The notes below the pieces were generated by a model, which made no database searches, was not told where the DNA came from, and saw nothing but the letters and a program-made list of their open reading frames with translations. Below, piece after piece: positions 1-11,540 of a stretch of 64,000 nt of DNA; positions within the stretch are counted from its first letter, which is position 1; every line of letters begins with the position of its first letter. The stretch is from NCBI GenBank assembly GCA_036365145.1, contig JAEOAD010001365.1, positions 3,555,001-3,619,000 of the forward strand. Direction: 5' to 3'. The position numbers and the translations under genes were made by a program. Origin of the DNA: Orientallactaga sibirica (Eukaryota > Chordata > Mammalia > Rodentia > Dipodidae).

Positions 1-48
1 TCATAGCTTCTTTGAAAAACCAGAATTTTTTAAAAAAGAAAAAAAAAT

Positions 49-274
49 GGGGCTGGAGGGATGGCTCAGCAGTTAAGGCGTTTGCCTGCAAAGCCAAAGG
101 ACCCAGGTTTGATTCCCAGGACCACGTTAGCCAGATGCATAAGGGGGCAAATGCATCTGGAGTTCGTTTGCAGTGGCTGGAGGCCCTGACATGTCCATTC
201 TCTCTCTCTCTCTCCCCTTCTTTCTCTGTCAAATAAATAAATAAATAAAAATAAAATATTAAAAAAAGAAAAAA
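49..274 (+). mobile_element. DIP SINE
   Basis: Complete: B2-type head with A box and B box (gtttgattccc), a body with gccagatgcataag, a CT-rich tract and an AAATAAA tail. Confidence 0.9.
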
Positions 275-282
275 TGCAACAA

Positions 283-420
283 GGGCTAGACATGGTGATA
301 ACCACTACTCCCAGCACTTGGGAGGCTGAGGCAGGAAGATGTCAAGTTCAAGACCTCCCTGGGCTACACAGTGAGTTCCAGGACAGCCTGGGCTAGATAG
401 CAAGACCCTGGGTCAAACGA
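283..420 (+). mobile_element. Old B1-type SINE
   Basis: 7SL-like with tcccagcacttgggaggctg and a B1 3' half; diverged from the local B1 form. Confidence 0.75.
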
Positions 421-610
421 GGGGGCTGGAGAGATGGCTTAGTGGTTAAGGCGCTTGCCTGCAAAGCCTGAGGACCTAGGTTTGATTCCCCAGTACCCAC
501 ATAAAGCCAGATGCACAATGTGGCACATGCATCTGACTAGAGGCCCTGGTGTGCCCATTTTCTCTCTCTCTCCCCCTTGCAAATCAATCAATCAATCTTT
601 TTTTTTTTAA
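421..610 (+). mobile_element. DIP SINE
   Basis: Full head; the 3' body lacks part of the tttgcagtggctgg segment. Its tail meets the tail of the next, inverted DIP. Confidence 0.88.
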
Positions 611-873
611 TTTAAAAAATTTTTTTTGGAGAGAGACAGAGAGAGAGAGACAGACAGAGAGAGAGGGAGAGGGAGACAGATAGAGAATGGGCGCGCCAGC
701 AGCCTCTCAGCTGCTGTGAACGAAATCCAGATGCGTGCGCCCCCTTGTGGGCAAGTGCTGCATTGCGCCCTTGCGTCACTTTGCATCTGGCTAAACATGG
801 GACCTGGAGATTAGAACCGGGTTCTTAGGCTTAGCAGGCAGGAGCCTTAACCACTAAGCCATCTCTCCAGCCC
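611..873 (-). mobile_element. DIP SINE, long subtype
   Basis: Minus-strand DIP with an extra internal segment of about 40 bases (gcgcaatgcagcac region) found in only some copies. Ends ccatctctccagccc. Confidence 0.88.
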
Positions 874-904
874 TCACAATCTTTTTTTAAAAGGAGGGAA
901 GAAA

Positions 905-1054
905 GGTGGGTATGGTAGCACACGCCTTTAATCCCAGCACTTGGGAGGCAGAAGTAGGAGGATTGCCATGAGTTCGAGGCCACTCTGAGACAACATAGTG
1001 AATTCCAGGTCAGTCTGGGCCAGAGCGAGACCCTACCTGGAAAAACTACAAAAC
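905..1054 (+). mobile_element. B1 SINE, dipodoid form
   Basis: Complete 7SL-derived element with agtaggaggattgcc and gtgaattccaggtcagtctg, and an A-rich tail. Confidence 0.88.
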
Positions 1055-2894
1055 AGTGGGAGAGGTATGTGGTTATGGGTGATTCTTGAAGTGGTTCTGA
1101 GAACCACTGACCAAGAGCTGGCCTGAAAGATAGGGATCAGTGGACAGCTGGACAAGGCCACCATCAGGGCCACAGCCAGGCCTCAGAAAGTAAAGGAAGC
1201 CCCAAATTCAACCTGGAGCCAGAGACCACGAAAACTGGGGAAGTCCTTCTATTTAAGCTGGCCATTCTAGGGGCCTCCTGAGTGGTAGCTGATGGGGCCA
1301 CAGGGTGGACATAAGCTCCTTTATTTACCCATATAAATAAAATTTCAAAATGAGAGAATCTTCCACGGGACTCCACGGTGATTCGAGTTAAAATAGCAAA
1401 GCCCCAAATCCCGGGAAATAGGCTTTATAATGAAAACATCAGCAGGTATGTAATAGTGAGCTTTTGGCTTAAATGAGATCTTCCTAGAGGCCCATAACTT
1501 CCAGCAAATATTGTAAGAAGAAAAGAGACTCATGCTGACCCGAAAGGCACAGAAATGGGGTCACGGGCATGCCAGGGGCTGGTGTAACCCCTACACAAGC
1601 AGCTGGCCCCAGAGTGCATCGCCCGGGCCCCACCCAGGCCCTCTCTGTCTTGTATGTGTCTGGCATCCAGTCCCTGCCTAGCACTTCAGATGTCATAACT
1701 ACCACTGTGACCTTTTCCAGGTTTTCAATAACCAAGACTGGCTCAGGGTCCATGGAGAAGGTTGACTCCCACAGCAGCCGTGATGGCCTTGCCTTTGACG
1801 CTGAGGCAGGGTCAAAACCACTTCCCGAATGCCCACATTAGGAGTAGGGACACAGGGACATTAGGAAGGTTGATGCATTCAGGACCCCACTGGACTGGCA
1901 CCAGGCTGGCAGTGAATGCCCTATTCTATATGTTATATGTCCTAATAGTCTCCCCCTTTTGACCCTGAGAAGCCAAGCCATGGGAAGCTTAAGGACAGGA
2001 AGGTGACAAGCCGAAGGGGTGACCTCTCCCCTTCCCTCAGAGACCATGGTGTCTTTCCTGCCCTTCCCTTTCCTGGAAGATCCTGGTGGGAGGACCTGAG
2101 AGCAGGTGATGCTCACGAAGGTGCCTGGTTGGTGAGCGTGAACACACTGGCAAGGAGGTGTGGGGCTGTGTAGAGAGACAGGAAGTTCCCTGGGCTTGCA
2201 TCCTCCTGGGGTTCCACACCAGGCCTCGGTGCAATCATGGTGTCCTACCAGATGCCACAGTGGGGCATCTCATATGTAGTGTTGACCTCTCTCCTTCCCC
2301 AGTCCTTTCCAGTTCATCCTGAGCCAGGTCTAATGGGAAAGAAGTCATCGGATACCTAAGACCCACTTTGGACCTGCCCAGCTGTGACTCATGCCTCAGG
2401 GGAACAGAGTCTGATTCACCCCAGCACAGGGTCCTCTGGGGGAACTTGAGCAGTGTGGAGAGGCACAACCCGAAACCGGGGCTACCTGGGGACAGGGCGT
2501 GCATTGGAACCGCCAGCCCCACGCTGGCTGTGCCCAGGCTACACACAATGGGAGACCCACTTTTCCACCAGGAATGTAATTTCAGAAGGCGTCTTTGTCA
2601 TGGGGCCTCATTAACCAGAACAGCCAAGGAGCCTTGGGGCCTGGGATCAGGGAGCTGGGTTGTCGCCAGATTCTGCAGGGTGTAAGCAAGAAACGTCCTT
2701 TGAAAAAACAGTGGACTGACATCAGAAAACAAGAGCAGTGGAGATCCCGACGTGAAGCAGCAGGGAGGACGGAGCGGCTGCGAGGATCTGGGCTGAGTCC
2801 TGGCTTGTCCATGTCAGCACTCAGGCAACTGCCTTGAGCTGCCTGAGTCGAGAGTCAACCTCGCAGGCGAGGGAGGTGGGACAAAAGCTCCCAG
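1055..2894. other. Unique DNA without a recognised gene
   Basis: Mixed-composition DNA with open frames on both strands, none resembling a known protein. No repeat family was recognised. It should be CHST8 intron. Confidence 0.6.
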
Positions 2895-3310
2895 TAAACA
2901 AGACCCGTGACTGCGCGTGCATTGTGCACGCTGAGGCTTAATTACATCGTCTCATTTTATAAATTATCATCTTGCACGTGTGTAAGAGCTCTACGACTTT
3001 CAAAGCCAATTTTGTCCATTAATTCATTAGCGCCACACAATGATCCTGTCTATTTTTAGCATTTTGCTGTCGTTCCTTTAAAAACATAAGTCTCACTTTT
3101 ATTGCATTCGATTGTCCCACTTTTCTGTTCCACTCTTCCTAATTTCCCCACCCCTAGGAACCTTTAGCATAACAATTCTAGGACCATTTTCTATTAATAT
3201 CAATTTTCAGATTACAGCAATATGATGTCTGTTTCCTAATTTAATTAGGTGATTCCTGTTATTAGCTCCTACATGCTCATTATTTTTCATTTAGCATATT
3301 TTAATGCACC
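2895..3310. promoter_or_regulatory. Possible conserved non-coding block
   Basis: Repeat-free AT-rich DNA with taattaggtgatt, ccattaattcattag, an E-box CACGTG and a perfect inverted repeat (gcgtgca at 2915-2921, tgcacgc at 2925-2931). Composition resembles developmental enhancers. Conservation could not be tested. Confidence 0.4.
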
Positions 3311-3590
3311 AAAGGAAAGCGAGGCTCAGCCTGGAGACCCCAGGGTGTCTTCTGTAGGAAGATGTGAGTGTTCCTTCCACCTACAGGAGGGTGGGGGACC
3401 TAGGAAATTCGGCCACAGGAAGGAAGAAGATGTTGGGGCAGCTACAGGAATGGGCCAGGCTCAGGGGAGAGAGGTGGGGACAGAGGAACTCCAGCTGCCA
3501 TGACAGAGCCCACAGCAGGCACTCCCCATCTTCCCAATTTAGCCCCGCTATGAGCTGGGATTACAGTTTGCACCCCGAGGCCCAGCTGTG

Positions 3591-3930
3591 ATGGCTAGGT
3601 GGTTGGCCTTGACTGTCAACTTCATTAGACTGACAAGTACCTGGGGACTCAGTAAAGCACACTTCTGGGGGTGTCTGGGAGGACATTTTCAGAGATGTGC
3701 CTATATATGGGCAGCACCACCCCACAGGTGTGGAGCTCTGATAAGATAAGATAAAAGAGGAGAGTCTCCCCCAGCACAATCATCCTTTCTCATTGCTTCC
3801 TGGCTGTAGGAGGGGAGCTGCTCTGCTCTGCCATACCCACCCCACCAGGATGCAACAAAACCTCTGACAGTGTGTCCAATAAATCTTTCCTTCCTTGTTT
3901 TGCAGGGAGTGCTCTTCACACTGTCGTCTA
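3591..3930 (+). mobile_element. Rodent dispersed repeat of the 'gtcaacttgac' type
   Basis: Starts near ttgactgtcaacttc, with gggcagcaccacccca and a 3' part caataaatctttcct. The same family recurs at 34.1, 61.5 (plus), 21.7 and 27.0 kb (minus). I do not know its class; LTR or DNA transposon are both possible. Confidence 0.6.
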
Positions 3931-4750
3931 CATTAGCATTGGACCCAGTGTGAATGGTGCCCTATCTCGTGTAAAGGACCATCTCTATCCCTTGGCCCTG
4001 GCTCACGGAAGAGGCTGTGCCTGGAAGGAGCAGTTTTCCAGGTATCTCTACCCACAGAGCTTGCCTGGGAGGGTTGTGTGCATTACGTGATGAGGGGGAG
4101 GAGTATCCAGCACGTGCCATTCTCCTGAGTGAAACTGTCTCTGCTGTGGCCCCAGAAAGGCGAGGGGAGGGAGAGTGAGGCATGCCCGGGCAAGCTCTGG
4201 GCAGTGTTCGGAAAGAGCTGGAAGACGCGGCAGGTGTATTGTTTGGAAACATTGGGTTTCAAGAGTCCCAGCCCTACTGATTCTGCAATGATAGATTGCC
4301 AGCTACTTAACAGGATGGATCACTGCAATTACATGTCACTTCTGATATTCACAGTCACAACAAGGATGTGTCAGCCTCGAAAGGTTTACAGGAAATATAT
4401 ATGATGTTCTGCAAGGCTGCTAGAAAACGGTTTCAGGAAACAGACTCGAGAGGATTCCAATAAAATCTACCTGCTTGGGAAAAGGGACCAACCAGCTCCA
4501 TGGAAACAGGAGGGGCTGGCTCCCCGGCCCTGGGACGAGCCTGGGTGGTGACTGGCTAGCTCTGAGAGGAGAGGGTACAATGCCAGGGAGGGCAGCGGGC
4601 AGCCACAGAGCTTCTCTACACTCGGTCCTCACTTGGGCATGCAGTTGAGAGTCTCCGCTCTCACCACAGTGACCCTGCAGGGCTCTTGGCCTGGAGCTGT
4701 GGTCTTGGAGCTCCCAACGGGAACACACACCTGACATTGCAATGGGGCTC
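3931..4750. other. Unique DNA without a recognised gene
   Basis: No gene or repeat recognised; presumed intron. Confidence 0.55.
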
Positions 4751-4890
4751 TTTTTTTGTTTTGTATTGTTTTGTTTTGTTTTTGAGGTAGGGTCTGACTC
4801 TAGTCCAGGCTGACCTGGAATTCATTATATCATCTCAGAGTGGCCTCGAACTCACAGTGATCCTCCTACCTCTGCCTCCTGAGTGCTGGG
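4751..4890 (-). mobile_element. B1 SINE, 5' end missing
   Basis: Minus-strand B1 from a T-rich tail to gagtgctggg; the first part of the element is absent. Confidence 0.82.
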
Positions 4891-5216
4891 AGCTCTTAGT
4901 ACCATAGATGCAGGCCATGTCTCCTTGGTAATGTGAGACAGAGTAAGGGCCAACTCAGCTTTTCCTCCAGGGGACAAAACAGGAACCCTGGAGTCTATAA
5001 GACCCACAGACATTGGGACTCCAGCTCTGCGGATTTCCAGCTGGGAGTCACTGGTATGATATTCAGCAGCATGACTCCAGAAGAGATGTCCCCGGCTGCA
5101 AAATGTCTCCCAAGCCTATCTGGCTATTTACACCAGAGGTCAGCATGCATGTCCACTTGAAAGGACAGCCCACTGCACCCTGACTCAGAAAGTCCTCCTG
5201 ATTCCTCTATTTTCTT

Positions 5217-5286
5217 TTTAAAATATTTTTTATTTATTTTTATTTATTTGAGAAATGGAGAGAGACAAACACACACACACACACAC

Positions 5287-5324
<38 letters not shown>

Positions 5325-5492
5325 GGAGGGAGGGGTTATGGATGCGCCAGGGCCTCTAGTCACTGCAAACAAACTCCAGATGCATGCTCTGCCATGTGTA
5401 ATCGAACTTGGGAAATCGAACTTGGGTTCGAACTTGGGTCCTTAAGCTTCTCAGGCAAGTGCCTTAAACTGCTTAAACATCTCTCCATCCCC
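5217..5492 (-). mobile_element. DIP SINE with repeated B-box segment
   Basis: Complete minus-strand DIP. The sequence tcgaacttggg, which overlaps the B box, is present three times (5402-5412, 5416-5426, 5428-5438). Confidence 0.87.
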
Positions 5493-5670
5493 CTTCCAAC
5501 TACTTACCCAGGATTCATGGCCTGCCTTGTCCTTCAAATGCCCCTGGGTGAGTCTCCCAAAGGGAACCCTGAGGCAGGGTTAAGTCTACCCCACAGCGCC
5601 CTCAGATTGAAGTGTCTAGGGAAAGGCCCAGGTAGCCTCCCACCGTGGACTCTCAGGTTGTAATTCTTCT

Positions 5671-5830
5671 TCTTTTTTTTTTTTTTTTTTAAGGTAGGGT
5701 CTCACTCTAGCTCAGGCTGACCTGGAATTCGCTATGCAGTCAGTCTCAGGATAGCCTCGAACTCACGGTGATCCTCCTACCTCTGCCTCCTGAGTGCTGG
5801 GATTAAAGGTGTGCTCCACCACGCCCAGCT
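5671..5830 (-). mobile_element. B1 SINE with target duplication
   Basis: Complete minus-strand B1 with an oligo-T tail. It is flanked by caggttgtaattctt and caggctgtaattctt, a target duplication with one mismatch. Confidence 0.88.
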
Positions 5831-6084
5831 TCAGGCTGTAATTCTTGAGTGCAGACTTACACCGCCTTCCTCCACCATTCTCGCTCTTCCCTGCTCCCCT
5901 CATACTGAGTGACTACATCACAACTGGAATCAGGCTTCTTTCTACCTAAAGCTGCTCACCTTGTCCTGAGACAGAGTCCCTATGCCTGGGATGCCGGACT
6001 TGCCAGCTTGGAGAAGAGACCTGTGTCTCAGAGGGTCACAGAGGGGTTCCGACCCTTGGTATGTACCTGTGCCAGCTGGAATCT
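5831..6084. other. Unique DNA
   Basis: No gene or repeat recognised. Confidence 0.5.
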
Positions 6085-6452
6085 GAGAAGTATCCTGCTC
6101 ATGTTCTGAACACTCTACCCCATGTTGTTGCTATTCTGAAGGCTATGGAGCCAGGAGGCAGGCCTGGTTGGTGGAGGGAGGCCACTAGAGGAGAGTCTGT
6201 GAAGGCTAATCATGCTTCTGGGTCCTGGCTCTCTCTCTCAGGCTCTCTCTCTCTCTCCTTCCTGGTCCCCCATGATGTGAAAAGTCAATGCGTCAGACTC
6301 TCGCTACCATAGACAGACTCACTCCACCATACCTTTCCTTCTGTGATGGCCGGAAACCCTCCGAGACCATGAGCTAAAAATCAATCTTTTCTCCCTTAAG
6401 TTGTTTCTGTGGGGTAGCTTATTACTGTGAAGCAAAAGCAAGTAACACAGTA
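6085..6452 (+). mobile_element. MaLR-like LTR fragment
   Basis: The 3' part (ccatgagctaaaaatc, tctcccttaagttg, aagtaacacagta) matches the end of rodent MaLR-type LTRs. The 5' part is decayed and holds a CT run. Confidence 0.6.
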
Positions 6453-6892
6453 TCTCTGAATCCACCCATCTGCCATCCCCACTTGCCTGAGGCCTTGTCA
6501 TCATCATTTTCTGCATTACCACAGCAGCTGGTCTGCCTGGGCTTGACGTGTCATTCCCACCCACGGCTCCCTGCCCACAGCTTCATGACAGGAGGTCACT
6601 ACAATGGCCCTCCTAATGTCCCACCCCTCCCCTCAAAACTCCTAGATCATTCCCTCATCTGGTGCAAAGATGGCTCCTCTCCCTCATACCAAGACGCAGC
6701 TGGGCACTGGGCCACAGGACACATCCCAGCCCCTAAACCACTTAGAGCCCTCCCCGCGCTGCTCCCTCTCTGGCCTCCACGTCTGCATCCACACTGAGCT
6801 CTGCTCGGGATCATGGCAATGTCGGGGCCTCCGGTGCGGGGGAGGCAGAACAGTGTCCTGGTCACTGTCCGCTGCTTAAAAGCATATATATC
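6453..6892. other. Unique DNA
   Basis: Open frames on both strands but no recognisable protein; no repeat recognised. Confidence 0.5.
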
Positions 6893-7090
6893 CTAGCTCT
6901 GAATTCCAAAAGCTCTGTGGCCTCGGGCATGATTCTTAACCTCTCCGGCTTTAGTAGTCTCATCTGTCAAATGATGTAATCGTAAGTAACTCACAGTGCC
7001 TTTAGTGAGCAGTAAGTACAAGTGAGACGCCTGTGATAGTGCCTGGAACACTGGCGAGGGCCTGAGAAGGTTAGCTAATATTAGTACAGT
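6893..7090 (+). mobile_element. MIR SINE
   Basis: Ancient tRNA-derived SINE: cttaacctctccggcttt, tcatctgtcaaatgatg, gtgcctggaacact and gttagctaatatta match the MIR core and 3' end. Confidence 0.8.
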
Positions 7091-7149
7091 CATTACTTCT
7101 GTGTCTCACTTACTGAGTGAGCACGCAGCGCATTGCCTGTAAATGGAAA

Positions 7150-7250
7150 TCACATGGGTTTGGTGGCTCATGCCTGTAATCCCAGTTCTAGAGAGGCTGA
7201 GGTTGGAGGACCTAGGCTTGCACTACATCGGGAGACCCTGCCTCAAAACT
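7150..7250 (+). mobile_element. Old B1-like fragment
   Basis: tggtggctcatgcctgtaat and a short 3' half ending gagaccctgcctc. Confidence 0.7.
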
Positions 7251-7552
7251 TAATAATTACACGCTTTTAAACATATCACGTTTTTGGCACACGACTTGGC
7301 ATGTGGTAAATGCTCCATCAACACTGGTGACTGTCACTCTAGAATGCCCTTGTGCCTGGCAAGCAATGTCTCAGGGCAGAGAAGTCCAGTCCCTTTGCTC
7401 ACACCAGAGGTTCTTGAAGAGGGAGCTTCACCACCCTCTGGGGCTGTCACCACAGGACCCCCCAACAACTCCCTCCACTGTGCTCTGCAATGTGGGGTCA
7501 GGGGTCACCAAAAGAAAACTATTCTGAGAAAGCCAAACATGTTTTTTAAAAT
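7251..7552. other. Unique DNA
   Basis: No gene or repeat recognised. Confidence 0.5.
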
Positions 7553-7746
7553 GAGGGCTAGAGAGATTGCTTAGTGGTTAAGGCACGTGTCTGTGAAGCC
7601 AAAGGACCTGTGTTTGACTCCCCAGATCCCATGTAAGCCAGACGCACAAGGTGATGCAGGAGTGCATGAGTAAGGTCACATATGCACCAAGGTGGTGCAC
7701 ACGTCTGGAGTTTGATTATAGTGGCTGGAGGCCATGGCATGCCAAT

Positions 7747-7783
<37 letters not shown>

Positions 7784-7846
7784 TGCTCTCTCTGACTCTC
7801 ATAAGAAAAGGTCAGTCTGTTGGGCTTGCCTCAAAAAAAAAAAAGA
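7553..7846 (+). mobile_element. DIP SINE with extra tail module
   Basis: DIP with a long CT tract (7749-7800) followed by the tail cagtctgttgggcttgcctc and oligo-A. The same tail ends the DIP at 44402 and follows the B1 at 56040. Confidence 0.85.
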
Positions 7847-7918
7847 GCCATGTATAGTGTGTTGAACAGAATCTGTATGATAGCATTGGTTTTTGTCATT
7901 TCATTTTTGTTTGTTTGG

Positions 7919-7920
<2 letters not shown>

Positions 7921-7951
<31 letters not shown>

Positions 7952-8057
7952 AGACAGGGTCTTGTCCCCTACCCCAGGCTGTCCTGGAACTGACCTGGAA
8001 CTCCTGCCTCAGCTTCCCCAGTGCTGGAATGAAAGCCATATGCTACGACACCCAGCT
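7921..8057 (-). mobile_element. Old B1-type SINE
   Basis: Oligo-T (about 30) then gagacagggtcttg and ccagtgctgga; a diverged minus-strand B1. Confidence 0.75.
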
Positions 8058-8269
8058 CTAAGGTTGTATTTATCTTTATATACCAATCAGCCCATCGATC
8101 CGCCATTCACTTTGGCTTCATGGGTCACTGACAACAACTCACCTGGCCCCATTAAAACAAAATCCATTCCACTTAAAGAAATGGCAAAACGAAAGGGAGG
8201 CCACTGTGTCATCCCTGGGGAGCGGCAGTTCTAGGCACCACTATTAGCGTACATCTCAAGAGAGCTGGG

Positions 8270-8632
8270 GGCAATGACCACCTGGTGGGAGAGCACAGAA
8301 CCACACGTGAATCTTTACCAAGTGCTGCAACAGCTTGTGGGAGGAAAAGGCTTATGTTGGCTTACAGACTCGAGGGGAGCTCCACAATGGCAGGGGAAAA
8401 TGATGGCATGAGCAGAGTGTGGACATCACCTCCTGGCCAATAGCAGGTGGACAACAGGCACAGGAGAGTGTGCCAAACCCTGGCAAGAGGAAGCTGGTTA
8501 TAACACCCATGAACCTGCCCCCAACAGTACACTGCCTCCAGGAGGCTCCAATTGCTAAATTTGCACCATCTGGGGACCTAGCGCTCACAACAGGTAAGCG
8601 GATGGAGGCACCGGAATCAAACTGCCACACCA
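8270..8632 (-). mobile_element. MaLR-like LTR fragment
   Basis: Minus orientation: cttatgttggcttacaga, gctccacaatggcag and ccaccggaatcaaactgccac-type end resemble reversed rodent MaLR LTRs, as at 47.3 kb. Confidence 0.5.
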
Positions 8633-8778
8633 AGAGAGTCTCTATGTAATCGGCTTTCAGGACCTGCCTAATGCTATAGAGAACACAGGAATAAAGGACA
8701 GATCAGCGAGCCAACAAAGCCCCGCCTGTGAGACATCCCATACCACCCATGACCTGGTTTCCTTAACTAATAAGAAGA

Positions 8779-8931
8779 GAGCCAGACATGGTGGCGCACA
8801 CCTTGAATCCCAGCACTTGGGAGGCGGAGGTAGGGGGATCACTGTGAGTTTAAAGTCAACCTGAGACTACATAGTGAAGCCCAGGTCGGCCTGGGCTAGA
8901 GTGAGACCCTGCTTCAAAAAAAAAAAAAAAT
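8779..8931 (+). mobile_element. B1 SINE
   Basis: Complete plus-strand B1 with oligo-A tail, the first of three SINEs in a row. Confidence 0.87.
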
Positions 8932-8934
8932 TAA

Positions 8935-9112
8935 GCCAGGCGTGGTGGCACATGCCTTTAATCCCAGCACTCGGGAGGCAGAGGTAGGAGGATCGCCAAG
9001 AGTTCGAGGCCACCCTGAGACTACATAGTTAATTCCAGGTCAGCCTGAACCAGAGTGAGACCCTACCTCGAAAAACCAAAAAGTAAAATAAAATAAAATA
9101 ATAAATAATTAA
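8935..9112 (+). mobile_element. B1 SINE
   Basis: Complete B1 close to the local consensus, with a tail of AAAAT repeats. Confidence 0.88.
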
Positions 9113-9118
9113 GATGAT

Positions 9119-9323
9119 GGGCTGGAGAGATGGCTTAGCAGTTAAGCGCTTGCCTGTAAAGCCTAAGGACCCACGTAAGCCAGATGCACAAGGGGGTGCA
9201 TGTATCTGGAGTTCATTTGCAGTGGCTGGAAGCCTGGTGTGCCCATTCTCTCTTTCTCCTTCTCTCTCTGTCTGTCACTCTCAAATAAACGAATAAACAA
9301 ATAATTTTTTTAATTTAAAAAAA
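9119..9323 (+). mobile_element. DIP SINE
   Basis: DIP lacking the B-box region (ggacccacgtaagcc), otherwise complete with CT tract and AAATAAA tail. Confidence 0.86.
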
Positions 9324-9472
9324 TGAAGAAGAGAAACAAAGAAAAACTGACAGGGAAAGAGACTTAAAAGATTTATTAGCCAACTCCAATGCAGGAGCAT
9401 ATCTGAAAAGTGACTAAAACACCTTGGAAATGCATGGATTTCTAAGACAGTTAAAAATGTGACTGAACATTT

Positions 9473-9601
9473 GATTTTTGTTTTGTTTTGTTTCTGAGAC
9501 AGGGGCTTGCTCATCAGTGCAGGATGGCTTTGAACTTGTTACGTAGCCAAGCTGGCCTCTAAGTGCAGGGATTACAAGTGTGCACTACTTTTCTTGGCTG
9601 G
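9473..9601 (-). mobile_element. Old B1/proto-B1 SINE
   Basis: ttctgagacaggggcttgct and gcagggattacaagtgtgca; diverged minus-strand 7SL SINE. Confidence 0.68.
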
Positions 9602-10044
9602 GATATTTGATGATTCTTTTAGAAGTTATTGCGTGGCTTGTAGTATTCTTAAAAACAAGAACTCTTACCTTTTGAACTGAGAAACATATTGAAATATTTA
9701 TGGCTGAATTGATCTGCTATCTGGTTAGACTTCAAAATCAGACAGAGGGAGATATGGATGGAGGAGGGGATGAGGCCAGCCCACCAGGGTGGGGTGCTAG
9801 GTGACAGGTGTGTGAGGACCAATGTACTGTGCTAATCTCTTATTATTCAAATCCAATTTCTCTATGATAAAAAGCTCACAGAGAAAGTCACCTAAAACCG
9901 TGTGTTCAACTGAGTGTAGACTGACTCCTGCAGCTCCCCAGAGTCTGCATGCTGGAGTTTGCTTTTCCCAGCTCTGGCCTGGCCTCTGCTCTTTTCACTA
10001 GAGGAAAAGATGAGTCTTATATTAAAAGTCAAGAAGTGAGTTCT
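9602..10044. other. Unique DNA
   Basis: No gene or repeat recognised. Confidence 0.5.
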
Positions 10045-10119
10045 GGGCTGGGGATATGGCTCAGTGGCCATGCATTTGAGGCCCTGGGTTCAATTCCTAA
10101 CACTGCAAAAAAAAAAAAA
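10045..10119 (+). mobile_element. ID SINE
   Basis: gggctggggatatggctcag (A box) and ggttcaattcc (B box), oligo-A tail. Shorter than the usual ID in the middle. Followed by a B1-like half, so the pair may be one ID-B1 (B4-type) element. Confidence 0.82.
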
Positions 10120-10124
10120 GTGTG

Positions 10125-10255
10125 AGTTTCCTACCTTGGTAACCATAGCAAGCACATGGGAGGCAAGCGCAAGAGGCTTGCGAGCGTGAAGCCGGCTTGA
10201 GCTATTTGTAGTGAAACCCTATTACAAAATAAACAAAACACAACAACAACAAGCT
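10125..10255 (+). mobile_element. Decayed B1-like sequence after the ID
   Basis: caagcacatgggaggcaagc and gtgaaaccctattac keep the order of B1 motifs. Confidence 0.55.
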
Positions 10256-10420
10256 CCATAAAACCACACAGAAGTGAGCTTATTGCAGGCAGAAGCACTG
10301 GCCCTGGAACCCGGCAATATTACAGATTGGATAATATAATTGCAACTGAACAGGTAAAATTCTCTGTGGCACAAAAAAATATAAACTGAGAATGAAGGCT
10401 AGCTAACAGGTTTGCACTGC

Positions 10421-11140
10421 TTTGGTTTGAACCTGGAATGTCACCCTGTATTCATTATGTTACTCTTAGCTGTGACCAAATAAATAACCTGCCAGGAAGT
10501 AGCTTAAGGAAGGAAAGGGTTGATTCTGGCTCTCAGTTTCAAGGGGATGCCTTCCATCACAGTGGGGAAGGCATGGCAGCAGGAGCCTGGAGCAGAACTG
10601 GCCGTGTTGCATCCAGCATCAGGAAAAGAGGATGAACAGAAAGAGGGGCCAGGCCATAAAACATCAAGGCTAGCCCTCAGTGACCCACCTCTTCCAGCAA
10701 GGTTACACCTTCCTCAAGGTCCTACCACCTTCCCAAACAGTACCACCAGCTGGGAACCATGTTCAAACACATAAGCCTATGGGGGGGGGCATTTCACATT
10801 CAAACCACCACCAACCAACAGGCTCCTTTTTGAATGCTGAGTCCTAAGCATATAGGGTTGTCTGAAGGCTGAGGAGGTGTGGGGCAGGGTCTGGCCGGCA
10901 GAAGTAGGTCACTAGGGGTGGGCCTCTGAAGTTATACCCACACCCAGCCCATGTCCTCTGCTTCTGGTTTGCTATCATGGGAGGGGTCTCCAAGTCGTGC
11001 CTCCCATCACCATAGGTCCCTCACCTCCCCAGTGATGGGTTGAAAGCTCTCCGAAACTATGAGCTAAAACAAACCTTTCCTTCCTTAAGTGGCTTCTGCC
11101 AGTTATTTTGGTCACGGTATTATAAAGCATCCCTGTTTCA
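10421..11140 (+). mobile_element. MaLR-like LTR, split by a later insertion
   Basis: The 5' piece (ctttggtttgaacctggaat) is at 10421-10447. The rest, from aggctcctttttgaatgc to ggtcacggtattataaagc, is at 10816-11140. The gap holds an LTR of the same broad family in reverse. Confidence 0.6.
10448..10815 (-). mobile_element. MaLR-like LTR nested in the previous one
   Basis: Minus orientation: gaccaaataaataacctgcc, cctcttccagcaaggttaca, and cattcaaaccaccacc at the end. Confidence 0.65.
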
Positions 11141-11177
11141 AAAGGGTTGATAAAAAAAAATACAGCATTGATTGGGG

Positions 11178-11208
11178 GGGTTGTGTGTGTGGTGTGTGCA
11201 TGCATGTT

Positions 11209-11244
<36 letters not shown>

Positions 11245-11540
11245 TGTGTGTGTGTGCAGGTGCACGTGTGTATATAGATCAGAGGTTGACATTGGTGTCT
11301 CCCTCTAAGCTCTACACCTTATTTATTGAGGCAGGGTTTTCACAGAATCCAGAGCTTATTGACTCAACTAGTCTATCCAGAAAGGTTGTCCCAGGGATGC
11401 TCCTGTCTCTGCCTCCTGAGCACTGGGAGTACAGGCATATGTGGTCAGACTTGGCATTCACATGGGTGCTAGGGATTTGAATTTAGATCTTCATGTTTGG
11501 GTGGCAAGCATTTTACTGACTGAGCATTGTCTCTGACCCC
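11178..11540 (+). mobile_element. Rodent TG-repeat-headed dispersed repeat
   Basis: A (TG)n tract (11181-11257) then agaggttgacattggtgtct, tgtctctgcctcctgagc and an ID-like end ttactgactgagcattgtct. A relative is at 56775-57108. The family name is not known to me. Confidence 0.6.
11181..11257. repeat. (TG)n microsatellite
   Basis: Interrupted TG dinucleotide run, part of the surrounding dispersed repeat. Confidence 0.9.
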
